A DNA stretch of 53,472 nt from JBLHGU01 sp047615875 (GTDB lineage: Bacteria > Pseudomonadota > Gammaproteobacteria > Arenicellales > CAJQKF01), in the NCBI GenBank assembly GCA_047615875.1, contig JBLHGU010000011.1:1-53472 (forward strand). Reading direction: 5' to 3'. Below the pieces are notes generated by a model that made no database searches, was not told the origin of the DNA, and saw only the letters and a program-made list of their open reading frames with translations. The position numbers and the translations under genes are program-made. Of the stretch, positions 32,348 to 41,134 are shown in pieces (within the stretch, counting starts at the first letter, position 1; each line of letters begins with the position of its first letter).

Positions 32348-34708
32348 ATGACTGAACATCTTATCTGGTTTAAGGATCTTGGCATGCAAGATGTGCCGAG
32401 AGTTGGTGGTAAAAATGCCTCTTTGGGCGAAATGATCAGTTCGCTATCAGACGTTGGTATTGAAGTGCCATTGGGTTTTGCAACAACTGCCGATGCCTAT
32501 CGGGAATTCGTTGCTAGCATTGCCGATCAGATTAATGCCGTACTCGATAATCTGGATGTCGACGATATCGATGCGCTGACCGAAGCCGGTGGAAAGATTC
32601 GCCAATGGGTAATGGATTCGCCATTGCCGGCGGACCTGGAGCAAGCTGTTAGAGCAGGCTATGCGGAATTATCTAGTGAAAACCCGGATGCAGCGGTCGC
32701 TGTCCGTTCGTCTGCTACCGCAGAAGACTTGCCAGAAGCCTCCTTCGCGGGCCAACAAGAGACATTTCTCAATGTACGTGGCATCGAAAACGTTCTGCGT
32801 GCCATGCGCGAAGTGTTTGCTTCGTTATTTAACGATCGTGCTATTGCCTATCGTGTGCATCAGGGGTTTTCCCATTCAGAAGTGGCACTATCGGCCGGTA
32901 TTCAATACATGGTACGTAGTGATGTCGGTGCCAGTGGCGTCATGTTTACCCTGGATACGGAATCCGGTTTTGAACGTGCGGTATTTATTACCTCGTCATG
33001 GGGATTGGGTGAATGTGTAGTTCAGGGTTCGGTAAACCCGGATGAGTTTTATGTCTACAAACCTGCTCTTGCTGAAGATCGACCGGCGATATTGAATCGC
33101 AATATGGGTTCAAAGCTGATTAAGATGGTTTATGCCGAGGCAGGCGAAGCCGATCCCGTCACCATTATCGATACTAGCAATGACGAGCGCAGAGCCTTTT
33201 CCCTAAACGATGACGATGTAACAGCCCTGGCAAAAATGGCTGTTACTATCGAAAAACATTATGCCCGCCCCATGGATATTGAGTGGGGTCGCGATGGCAA
33301 TACTGGCCGTTTATATATTCTACAGGCCAGACCAGAAACGGTTCAGAGTCGTAACCAGGGGCAGATTCTGGAACGTTTTCATATGAATGAATCTGGCAAA
33401 GTGCTGGTTGAAGGTCGCAGCATTGGTCAACGAATTGGTGCCGGCGTAGTGCGTAAAGTGCCAAATATCGAACACCTGAACAAGGTCCAGGAAGGCGACA
33501 TACTGGTTACCGACATGACCGACCCAGATTGGGAACCGGTAATGAAAAAAGCCTCTGCGATTGTTACTAATCGTGGCGGTCGTACCTGTCACGCGGCTAT
33601 CATTGCGCGCGAACTTGGCGTGCCAGCTGTTGTAGGTTGTGGTGATGCAACAGAACACCTGGCTGATGGCGTGGAAGTCACGGTTTCCTGTGCGGAAGGT
33701 GATACCGGACTGGTATACGAAGGTCTGTTGGATTTTGAGCTTAAAACCATCGAGCTGGATAATATGCCGCCGATACCGTTTGAAATTGCCATGAATGTCG
33801 GTAATCCAGAGCGTGCCTTCGACTTTCAGCGTTTACCGAACCATGGCATTGGTCTTGCTCGTCTCGAGTTTATTATTAATAACACCATTGGTATTCATCC
33901 CAAAGCTGCATTGCACTACCAGGAGATGCCAGCGGATGTTAAGCAGTCTATTGATTCTGCCAGTGTAGGTTATGCCGACCCGATTTCTTTTTACGTCGAT
34001 AAGCTGGTGGAAGGCGTGGCCACTTTAGCAGCCGCGTTTGATCCCAAACACGTCATCGTGCGCTTGTCGGACTTCAAGTCCAATGAATATCACAATATGA
34101 TTGGCGGACCACAATTCGAACCAGATGAAGAGAATCCAATGCTCGGCTTCCGTGGTGCATCGCGCTATATAGATGAAGACTTTCGCGAGTGTTTTGAGCT
34201 GGAATGTCAGGCTATGAAACGGGTTCGAGACGATATGGGTTTGACTAATCTGTGGCTAATGGTGCCTTTTGTGCGGACCCTGGAGGAAGCACGGAAAGTG
34301 ACTCAAATGATGGCGGATAATGGTCTGAAACGTGGTGAAAATGGATTGAAGATCATGATGATGTGCGAAGTTCCATCTAACGCCATTTTGGCCGAGCAGT
34401 TTCTCGAGTACTTCGATGGTTTTTCCATTGGATCCAACGATATGACCCAACTGACTCTGGGCTTGGATCGAGACTCTGGCGTTATCTCGCATTTGTTTGA
34501 TGAACGCGACGAAGCCGTTAAGTTCATGCTCTCTCGCGCTATACAGGCTTGCCGTAAAGCTGGTAAATATGTCGGGATTTGTGGTCAGGGTCCCTCGGAT
34601 CATCCAGATCTAGCACGTTGGCTAATGGAAGAAGGCATACAAAGTGTATCCCTTAATCCAGATTCCGTTGTAGAAACCTGGTTGTTTCTGGCCGGACAAG
34701 AAGTTTGA
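32348..34708 (+). CDS. ppsA: Phosphoenolpyruvate synthase
   Basis: Converts pyruvate and ATP to PEP, AMP and phosphate, the first step of gluconeogenesis from C3 compounds (786 residues). Domains in order: ATP-grasp-like nucleotide domain with V-A-V-R-S-S-A-T-A-E-D-L-P-E-A-S-F-A-G-Q, phosphohistidine domain with H415 in G-R-T-C-H-A-A-I-I-A-R-E-L-G, and a C-terminal PEP/pyruvate barrel with I-G-S-N-D-M-T-Q-L-T-L and the C-G-Q-G-P-S-D loop. Complete and normal in length. The GntR regulator two genes upstream may control it. Confidence 0.97.
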   Translation: MTEHLIWFKDLGMQDVPRVGGKNASLGEMISSLSDVGIEVPLGFATTADAYREFVASIADQINAVLDNLDVDDIDALTEAGGKIRQWVMDSPLPADLEQAVRAGYAELSSENPDAAVAVRSSATAEDLPEASFAGQQETFLNVRGIENVLRAMREVFASLFNDRAIAYRVHQGFSHSEVALSAGIQYMVRSDVGASGVMFTLDTESGFERAVFITSSWGLGECVVQGSVNPDEFYVYKPALAEDRPAILNRNMGSKLIKMVYAEAGEADPVTIIDTSNDERRAFSLNDDDVTALAKMAVTIEKHYARPMDIEWGRDGNTGRLYILQARPETVQSRNQGQILERFHMNESGKVLVEGRSIGQRIGAGVVRKVPNIEHLNKVQEGDILVTDMTDPDWEPVMKKASAIVTNRGGRTCHAAIIARELGVPAVVGCGDATEHLADGVEVTVSCAEGDTGLVYEGLLDFELKTIELDNMPPIPFEIAMNVGNPERAFDFQRLPNHGIGLARLEFIINNTIGIHPKAALHYQEMPADVKQSIDSASVGYADPISFYVDKLVEGVATLAAAFDPKHVIVRLSDFKSNEYHNMIGGPQFEPDEENPMLGFRGASRYIDEDFRECFELECQAMKRVRDDMGLTNLWLMVPFVRTLEEARKVTQMMADNGLKRGENGLKIMMMCEVPSNAILAEQFLEYFDGFSIGSNDMTQLTLGLDRDSGVISHLFDERDEAVKFMLSRAIQACRKAGKYVGICGQGPSDHPDLARWLMEEGIQSVSLNPDSVVETWLFLAGQEV

Positions 34709-34757
34709 TGTGAACGGGGACACAACTGAATGGCACTAAGTTAAGCCAGTTCAGTTA

Positions 34758-34871
34758 ACGTAGGATGTGGTGAGGAACGAACCGCATCAGTGGTGGTTTA
34801 TGTAGGTGAGATATTTTCATGTCCCGTTGTTTTCTCGATTGATGCGGTTCGTGCCTCACCGCATCCTACGT
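34758..34871. repeat. REP-like long inverted repeat
   Basis: Two 32-nt arms, 34758-34789 and 34840-34871, match in inverted orientation at 30 of 32 positions (ends ACGTAGGATG and CATCCTACGT), separated by 50 nt. Placed between ppsA and the convergent rhodanese gene. The GTAGGATGCGGTGAGG-type sequence is typical of dispersed bacterial REP or MITE-like elements. No transposase is present. It could also terminate both flanking genes. Confidence 0.8.
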
Positions 34872-34945
34872 GCTCTTTATTTTCCCGAATGAAAAGTAAC
34901 AATCACCCACACCAAGTACTATTGTGGTCCGCCCCAAAAGAGAGT

Positions 34946-35389
34946 CTACTGCGTTACCGGGTGGCCAGCTTTTTGCCAGCCGAATAAACCGGATTCATAA
35001 TTCTGCACATTTGTGAATCCCAATTCGCCCAGAGTTTTGGTTGCGAAGGCGCTACGGATACCACCACCGCAATAGGGAATAATGCGGGTGTCATAATCAA
35101 TCACGTGATTCCAAATTTGTACTTCCAGCCAGCCACGGGCTACTGCAATGTCCTGTTCCGCCTGAATACTGCCCATACTCTCGATTTCTGATGGCATTCT
35201 AACGTCAAGTAGAACGAAGTCTTCGCCTGAATCAACTAGAGATTTTAAATCCTCCGTAGAGATTTTCGGCACACTGTTTTTGATCTCTGCCATAACATCT
35301 TGGGCATTTAATAAACCGTCCGAGGCATAGCTCGTTTGAGCGACTGAGATAGATAGCAGGACAAACAGGCTGGTGATTAAAATACGCAT
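34946..35389 (-). CDS. Exported rhodanese-domain protein
   Basis: Single rhodanese domain (147 residues) with an N-terminal signal peptide (hydrophobic residues 4-18, likely cleaved near A22). The active-site cysteine is C107 in P-Y-C-G-G-G-I-R-S, the loop that accepts sulfane sulfur, and V-L-L-D-V-R-M-P-S-E is the other family signature. Expected in the periplasm, where it could carry sulfane sulfur or act as a binding protein. It stands alone on the minus strand. Confidence 0.87.
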   Translation of the reverse strand: MRILITSLFVLLSISVAQTSYASDGLLNAQDVMAEIKNSVPKISTEDLKSLVDSGEDFVLLDVRMPSEIESMGSIQAEQDIAVARGWLEVQIWNHVIDYDTRIIPYCGGGIRSAFATKTLGELGFTNVQNYESGLFGWQKAGHPVTQ

Positions 35390-35603
35390 GGGTTTTCTCT
35401 GATTAGTTAAACTATTCTTATATGAGTCAGTACAGACCGACTGGTTCCCCGACCGCGTAAATTATGTCAGTACAACACAGGGGTGTGGGAATTCATTAAG
35501 CCGCTGATGGCCATCGATTTGGTCTTGCTTAGACTCAAGTAGCGAGTTCCTTAGTATACTCTGCGTAAATTAGACCCGAATTTAGAAATCAACGAGGAAA
35601 ATC

Positions 35604-36581
35604 ATGGCCAAAGCTATTCGAATCCACCAGACCGGTGGTCCAGAGCAATTGCAATATGATGATGTGACAGTTGGCGATCCAGCGGCCGGTGAGGTTCGAT
35701 TAAGTCAAACCGCCATTGGTCTTAACTATATCGATGTATACCATCGTATTGGCCTTTATCCGCTACCGGAGTTACCAGCGGCCATTGGTATGGAAGCTGC
35801 AGCCGTGGTTGAAGCCATCGGCGAAGGTGTAACCGAAGTTTCTGTTGGTGACCGGGTTGCCTATGCCAATCCACCTCTTGGTGCCTATTCAACTGAGCGC
35901 CTGATTCCTGCCCATCGGCTGGTCCGTCTGCCAGATGCGATAGATGATCAGCAGGCTGCAGCGATGATGCTGCAAGGTTTTACTGTGCAATATCTGGTTC
36001 GACGCACCTATAACGTCCAACCGGGTGACAATGTGCTGCTACATGCCGCCGCTGGTGGTGTTGGGCTGATAGCCTGTCAGTGGTTGAACCATCTGGGTGC
36101 CCGAGTTATTGGTACGGTTGGGTCAGACGCCAAGGCGGAACTTGCGCGTGCTAATGGTTGCCACGATACGATCAACTACAGTGACGAAAATTTTACTGAA
36201 AAGGTGAGAGAACTAACCAATGGAAAAGGTGTGCGGGTAGTTTACGACTCCCTCGGCAAAGACACGTTTGAAGGGTCTCTGGATTGTTTGCAACCTATGG
36301 GCATGATGGTGTCTTTTGGTAATGCAACGGGCCCGGTAGATGGTGTGAACGTGGGAATACTGGCCAAGAAGGGATCACTGTTTCTAACTCGACCAACATT
36401 AATGACCTATACCGCAGACCGGTCGGAAATGTTGCGAATGGCTGATGAATTGTTTGATGTGGTGACCAAAGGAGTGGTCAAGATCAATGTGAATCAGACC
36501 TATAAGCTAGCCGATACAGCCCAGGCGCACCGTGATCTGGAAGCCCGGAAAACCACCGGTTCAACTATATTGTTGCCATGA
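35604..36581 (+). CDS. Quinone oxidoreductase (zinc-free MDR family)
   Basis: NADPH-dependent medium-chain reductase (325 residues), close to QOR/QorA. N-terminal GroES-like domain (L-N-Y-I-D-V-Y-H-R-I-G-L-Y) without zinc ligands, then a Rossmann domain with A-A-A-G-G-V-G-L. It probably makes one-electron or two-electron reductions of quinones or enones. A GAGGAAAATC ribosome binding site precedes the ATG. It overlaps the next gene by 4 nt (ATGA), so the two are coupled. Confidence 0.9.
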   Translation: MAKAIRIHQTGGPEQLQYDDVTVGDPAAGEVRLSQTAIGLNYIDVYHRIGLYPLPELPAAIGMEAAAVVEAIGEGVTEVSVGDRVAYANPPLGAYSTERLIPAHRLVRLPDAIDDQQAAAMMLQGFTVQYLVRRTYNVQPGDNVLLHAAAGGVGLIACQWLNHLGARVIGTVGSDAKAELARANGCHDTINYSDENFTEKVRELTNGKGVRVVYDSLGKDTFEGSLDCLQPMGMMVSFGNATGPVDGVNVGILAKKGSLFLTRPTLMTYTADRSEMLRMADELFDVVTKGVVKINVNQTYKLADTAQAHRDLEARKTTGSTILLP

Positions 36582-37057
36582 GTGTTAAAGCCCAACCCGA
36601 TGGTTATCAGACTGTAACAGCCTATCTGGTTGTGCACGACGGCGCCGAGGCTATCGAATTTTATTGTTCGGTTTTTGGTGCGAGTGAAGAATTACGCATG
36701 CCCGGACCAGATGGAAAAATAGGCCATGCGGAGCTGACTATTGGCGACAGCAAATTTATGCTGGCAGATGAGTTTCCAGACCTGGAGATTAGTGGACCGA
36801 AAACTCTGGGTGGGACTGGCGTCAGTATGCTGTTGTTTGTTGACGATGCCGATACTATTGTTGACCGAGCATTTGAATCAGGTGCCGAAGTTTTGCGACC
36901 GGTTATGGATCAGTTCTATGGCGACCGATCAGGCACACTGCGCGATCCCTTCGGTCATGTCTGGACCATCTCGACGCATATGGAGGATTTATCGCCTGAA
37001 GAACTAGAGGTCAGGCGCAAGGAGTTTTTCTTAGATACCGAGGCTGGTGAGGACTAA
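36578..37057 (+). CDS. VOC-family (PhnB/glyoxalase-like) protein
   Basis: Vicinal-oxygen-chelate fold protein (159 residues) of the PhnB-like group: Y-L-V-V-H-D-G-A-E-A-I-E-F-Y at the start, M-P-G-P-D-G-K-I-G-H-A-E-L in the middle, and R-S-G-T-L-R-D-P-F-G-H-V-W at the end. The H-A-E and G-H-V-W histidines could bind a metal. Function in this subgroup is mostly unknown. Its start overlaps the quinone oxidoreductase stop, suggesting a shared detoxification role. Confidence 0.85.
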   Translation: MSVKAQPDGYQTVTAYLVVHDGAEAIEFYCSVFGASEELRMPGPDGKIGHAELTIGDSKFMLADEFPDLEISGPKTLGGTGVSMLLFVDDADTIVDRAFESGAEVLRPVMDQFYGDRSGTLRDPFGHVWTISTHMEDLSPEELEVRRKEFFLDTEAGED

Positions 37058-37186
37058 ACTCGCGCTCAATCCTTCAATTTATCAATGAATAGTAATTTTC
37101 GCGCGCAAATTCGAAATTTGACCACTTAAAAGCAAAATGCCTGCGTGTTAGATTGCCGGCGAAGAATTTATCTTAAGGATCAATCA

Positions 37187-39613
37187 ATGCAGAGTCAGGC
37201 ACGTGTAGTAATTATTGGCGGCGGCAACATGGGTGCCGGCCTTCTATATCATCTGGCAGAGGAAGGCTGGACTGATATTCTGATGATCGAAAAAGGTGAC
37301 CTGACTTCCGGTTCAACCTGGCATGCTGCGGGCCAATGTCCCAGTTTTATCGCCGACTACAACATGGCGAAGATTCATGATCACAGTAATCGCCTGTATC
37401 CTAAACTCGAAGAGTTGACTGGCCAATATGTCAGCTGGCATGGCTGTGGCGGCATACGTTTAGCTACCTCACAAGCGGATGTGGACTGGTTCCATAACGT
37501 CGCCGGAGTAGGTAAGTTGATTGGTTTCCATTGTGAGATTATTGATCCCGCAAAAATTCGTCAGCTCAATCCCTGGGTAAATCTGGATGGCGTTCTGGCC
37601 GGAGCCTGGACGCTGGATGATGGTCATGTTGATCCAGCCGGAGTTTGCAATGCCATGTGTAAGGGTGCCCGTGATATGGGTGCCAGTATTGCGACCAAAA
37701 CCCAGGTGCTGGACATTAAGCAGCGAGAATCTGGTGACTGGGAGGTTATTACAGATCAGGGCAATGTCATCTGTGAAATGGTGGTGAATGCGGCGGGTTG
37801 TTATGCTCGGCAGGTCAGTCAAATGGTTGGCACAGACATTCCTATCACCAACATGAAGCACACTTACATTGTCACTGAAGCGGTTAAAGAATTCCTCGAT
37901 CGTGATGATGAAATGCCGGTCATGCGCGACCCCTATCCTAGTGCCTATTATCGCCAGGAACAGAAATCTGCATTGATTGGTATCTATGAGATGCAGAACT
38001 CCGAAGAATGCTGGACCCATCGTGGTGGCTGGCCAGAATGGTCGTCTGAGAACGAACTGTTTGATCCGGACTTCGATAATCTCGCGCCCTATATAGAGCG
38101 CGTGATGGAACGTATGCCTATCTGGAGTGATCTGGGACTCAAGCGTGTGGTTTGTGGCGCCATTCCCCATACACCCGATGCCAATCCATTCCTCGGCCCC
38201 GCCGAGGGTGTGCCAAATTTCTGGCATTGTAATGGTGCATCTATTGGTATCGCATCCGGTGCGGGCTGTGGCAAGTACCTGGCCCAGTGGATGATTTACG
38301 GCGATTCCGAAATCAATATGGCAGGTCTTGACCCACGTCGTTTCGGACAATACGCACCAGGTGACTATACTCGAGCTAAATCCTTTCAGGATTATGAGCA
38401 CATGTATGCTTTGCATTTGCCAGGCGAAGAACGGCCTGCGGCCCGTGGTGCGCGAGTGACCCCACTCTATGACCGTTTACTAGAGCAAGGCTGTGTGTAT
38501 ACCGAAGGTAATGGTTGGGAACGACCAAAATGGTTTTCTCTGGATGGCCGCGTAGAGGAGCCGGGCTTCAGACATAACAATGTGTTTGAAGTGGTAGCGG
38601 CGGAGTGCAAGGCGGTGCGTGAACGGGTGGGTGTGCTGGATCTATCTAGTTTCGCCAAATATATGATTACCGGGGCTGATGCCGAGACTTTTCTGAACCG
38701 GGTTTGTGCCAATCGCATGCCGCTAAAAGATGGCGGTATTATTCTAGGACATTATCTTTCGGCCAATGGTCGTATTGCTGGCGAGTCGACCATCACACGT
38801 CTATCCGAAGGACGCTATTATGTGTTGTCTGGTGCCGGTGCGGAAGATCGTGACTTCGACTGGCTGACCCAGTCAGTGCAAAGTGGTGAGTCAGTAACCG
38901 TCAGTAATATCACAGACGATAAGGGTGTATTGGTAGTAGCTGGCCCGAACAGTCGTGATGTGTTGTGTCCACTGACTTCAAGCGGTCTCGACAATGATCA
39001 ATTTCGCTGGTTAACAGCACAGGAAATCAATATAGCCGGGGTACCGGTAATCGCCATGCGGGTTAACTATGTTGGCGAATTAGGTTGGGAATTACATTGC
39101 CCGATGGATCAGCTGCCGGCACTGTATGAAGCTGTGTGGAATTCAGGTCAGCAACACGGTATCGCAAACTTTGGCACCTATGCAGTTAATTCTATGCGTA
39201 TGGAAAAGGCTTATAAGGGTTGGGGTGCAGAATTAACCAATGAGATCTCAATGGTTGAAGCAGACCTGATGCGATTTTTCTCGCGCAAGAAGGACAATTT
39301 TGTCGGCTGCGAAGAAACGATCAAAGTAAGCGAAGGTGAAACCGCTACAGCCTGCGTGTATTTTGAAATTGACGCAGATGATAGTGATGTGGTTGGCGGC
39401 GAAGCTGTGATGGTCGGTGATCGCGGTATTGGTGTTACTACCTCTGGTGGCTTTGGTCACTCCACGGGCAAGAGCCTGGGCTTTGCCTACGTTGAGCCAG
39501 CCTACTCTGCGCCTGGTGCGGAATTTGATGTGTTGCTGATTGGTAAGGCCTATCGTGCCAGAGTATTGGCGGATCCGGTTTGGGATCCCGCTAACGCGCG
39601 TTTGCGGGCTTGA
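37187..39613 (+). CDS. Dimethylglycine/sarcosine dehydrogenase-like flavoprotein with GcvT domain
   Basis: Large flavoenzyme (808 residues) that demethylates an N-methylated glycine and may pass the methyl group to tetrahydrofolate. Residues 6-400 are a DAO-type FAD domain (G-G-G-N-M-G at 11-16; S-G-S-T-W-H46-A-A-G matches the covalent-FAD histidine of dimethylglycine dehydrogenase). A linker domain follows, then GcvT folate-binding domains from about 470 to the C-terminus. ATG 37187 has AAGGA upstream and is preferred to an upstream GTG at 37145. Fits use of glycine betaine breakdown products, though the demethylase feeding it is not in the window. Confidence 0.88.
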   Translation: MQSQARVVIIGGGNMGAGLLYHLAEEGWTDILMIEKGDLTSGSTWHAAGQCPSFIADYNMAKIHDHSNRLYPKLEELTGQYVSWHGCGGIRLATSQADVDWFHNVAGVGKLIGFHCEIIDPAKIRQLNPWVNLDGVLAGAWTLDDGHVDPAGVCNAMCKGARDMGASIATKTQVLDIKQRESGDWEVITDQGNVICEMVVNAAGCYARQVSQMVGTDIPITNMKHTYIVTEAVKEFLDRDDEMPVMRDPYPSAYYRQEQKSALIGIYEMQNSEECWTHRGGWPEWSSENELFDPDFDNLAPYIERVMERMPIWSDLGLKRVVCGAIPHTPDANPFLGPAEGVPNFWHCNGASIGIASGAGCGKYLAQWMIYGDSEINMAGLDPRRFGQYAPGDYTRAKSFQDYEHMYALHLPGEERPAARGARVTPLYDRLLEQGCVYTEGNGWERPKWFSLDGRVEEPGFRHNNVFEVVAAECKAVRERVGVLDLSSFAKYMITGADAETFLNRVCANRMPLKDGGIILGHYLSANGRIAGESTITRLSEGRYYVLSGAGAEDRDFDWLTQSVQSGESVTVSNITDDKGVLVVAGPNSRDVLCPLTSSGLDNDQFRWLTAQEINIAGVPVIAMRVNYVGELGWELHCPMDQLPALYEAVWNSGQQHGIANFGTYAVNSMRMEKAYKGWGAELTNEISMVEADLMRFFSRKKDNFVGCEETIKVSEGETATACVYFEIDADDSDVVGGEAVMVGDRGIGVTTSGGFGHSTGKSLGFAYVEPAYSAPGAEFDVLLIGKAYRARVLADPVWDPANARLRA

Positions 39614-39654
39614 AAAAGTTTTTCAAGATGCTGATAAATCCGGGATTTATCAGC
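39609..39654. repeat. Two adjacent perfect palindromes
   Basis: CTTGAAAAA-G-TTTTTCAAG (39609-39627) and a 12-bp pair GCTGATAAATCC (39630-39641) with GGATTTATCAGC (39643-39654), with a single central base. The first overlaps the stop codon of the flavoprotein gene. They may act as transcription terminators between convergent genes or as extragenic palindromes. Confidence 0.65.
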
Positions 39655-39673
39655 TGAAGGATTTCAGTCAGGG

Positions 39674-39718
39674 TTGTAGAAAAACTACCGGCTCCTCTAA
39701 AAGCCAGTAGTTCTACAC
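39674..39718 (-). terminator. Imperfect hairpin at the end of the amidotransferase gene
   Basis: TGTAGAAAAACTACCGGCT and AGCCAGTAGTTCTACA pair with one mismatch and a 3-nt bulge, spanning the stop codon of the minus-strand amidotransferase gene. It could terminate transcription from both sides; there is no long T-tract. Confidence 0.45.
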
Positions 39719-40416
39719 CAGTTATCGTACAGAAGTTTTGATAACTGATTAAATTCGGTCATGTGGGTTGTAGCATCACTATCCATAGCGCTCATAGCTC
39801 CTTCACCCAGGCTTTTTTCCAGAGCCATTCTGTATTCCGGTATTTCACACCACTCGCCAACAGTGCTCGCTGTTAACTCGACGTGAAACTGTACGCTGAA
39901 GGCATGGCTGGCATAACTTATAGCCTGAATAGCGCACGCAGGGGTTTGCATCAGAATGGGCACATCCGATGGGACGCTTTGCACTTCAGCGCTATGCCAT
40001 TGCAGACTTTTAATACTGGCCGGAACATCTTGCAGAAACGGACTGGCCTGCTCTGCAACTCGGTGAACATCTAAAATTCCAATCTCTGGATTAACGGAAA
40101 GCCCTACCCTGCCACCGAGGGCTTCGGCAAGCAATTGATGACCCAGACAGAAACCAAGATAGGGCAGTTTTAATTCAGTAACCGCCTCACGAATAGCGGC
40201 TTTTTCCGCCACCAGCCAGGGGTTTTCTTTTTCCTGCCACACATCCATAGGGCCACCCATCACCCATAACGCATCGAAGTCGCGCAAATCGGGAATGGCC
40301 TCACCAACGTCTAGTTCAACGGGCTGCCATGCGTGGCCGTCAGCATCGAGAAATTCCCGAAAGATACCCGGATGCTCTAGATCTATATGCTGGAATACAC
40401 AAACTTGTTTAGACAT
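39697..40416 (-). CDS. Class I glutamine amidotransferase-like protein
   Basis: GATase1-fold protein (239 residues) like the free-standing GuaA-type amidotransferases. The nucleophile elbow is G-F-C-L-G-H-Q-L-L-A, the histidine is in V-Q-F-H-V-E-L-T, and the expected glutamate follows. It may release ammonia from glutamine for a partner, or hydrolyse gamma-glutamyl compounds as PuuD does. It lies 3 nt downstream of the nitroreductase gene stop on the same strand, so they are probably cotranscribed. Confidence 0.85.
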   Translation of the reverse strand: MSKQVCVFQHIDLEHPGIFREFLDADGHAWQPVELDVGEAIPDLRDFDALWVMGGPMDVWQEKENPWLVAEKAAIREAVTELKLPYLGFCLGHQLLAEALGGRVGLSVNPEIGILDVHRVAEQASPFLQDVPASIKSLQWHSAEVQSVPSDVPILMQTPACAIQAISYASHAFSVQFHVELTASTVGEWCEIPEYRMALEKSLGEGAMSAMDSDATTHMTEFNQLSKLLYDNWCRTTGF

Positions 40417-40419
40417 AAC

Positions 40420-41094
40420 TTAAGTGAAGTATCGGGTAAAATTTTTTACGGGATCTCTCGGCGTCCGGTAACTGTTGACCTTGTCAGTGGTGTCTTCGTA
40501 GCCCATCGCCATACCGCAAACTACGTTGTATTGGGTATCATAGCCCAGTTCTGATCGGACTACATCCGGAAATTCACCAAGTGCTGCCTGAGGACACGTG
40601 GCGAGACCTTCGTGACAGGCCATAAGCATAATGGATTGCAGGAACATACCCATATCAAAATAGGAACCCGTTTCAAGATCACGATTGATAAAAAACATCA
40701 ACATCATCGGTGCATCGAAACTTCGATAGTTAGCTATCCATTGGTCGGTCCGCCGTTGTCGATCCTTTCGCTGTATATCGAGTGTTTCATAGAGCTGCAT
40801 GCCACAGGCAAATTGGCGACTTTTAAAAGGCTCCTGCCAAACTTCGGGATAGTAGTGATAATCCATTTTTCTTGTCGTCTGCTGCTGGAAAGCTTCTACC
40901 AGCTTTTGCTCCAGCCGGGCTTTGCTGGAGCCGCTGATTACTGCCACTTCCCAGGGCTGGGTGTTGGCACCGGAAGGTGATTGACTGGCAGTGCCAAGAA
41001 TTCGATCGATGGTCGCGCGTTCGACTGTTTTATTGAGGAATGCGCGGGTGGATTTTCTCTGTCGTAAAGCTTGTTCTACCGAGAGTCTTTGCAT
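40420..41094 (-). CDS. Nitroreductase-family FMN protein
   Basis: FMN-dependent oxidoreductase (224 residues) of the nitroreductase fold. R-Q-R-K-S-T-R-A-F-L near the start binds FMN phosphate, S-P-S-G-A-N-T-Q-P-W-E-V is the family signature, and G-M-A-M-G-Y-E-D ends the core. It would reduce nitro compounds, quinones or a specific metabolite with NAD(P)H. Paired with the amidotransferase gene. Confidence 0.9.
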   Translation of the reverse strand: MQRLSVEQALRQRKSTRAFLNKTVERATIDRILGTASQSPSGANTQPWEVAVISGSSKARLEQKLVEAFQQQTTRKMDYHYYPEVWQEPFKSRQFACGMQLYETLDIQRKDRQRRTDQWIANYRSFDAPMMLMFFINRDLETGSYFDMGMFLQSIMLMACHEGLATCPQAALGEFPDVVRSELGYDTQYNVVCGMAMGYEDTTDKVNSYRTPRDPVKNFTRYFT

Positions 41095-41134
41095 GGGCCA
41101 AAGTAGTTATATAAGGGATTCGTTCTCTGACCAA

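Noticed and set aside
37469..38416. A 315-codon minus-strand frame inside the dimethylglycine-dehydrogenase-like gene
   Set aside because: Long but antisense to an intact conserved enzyme, His/Thr/Ile-rich and without motifs.
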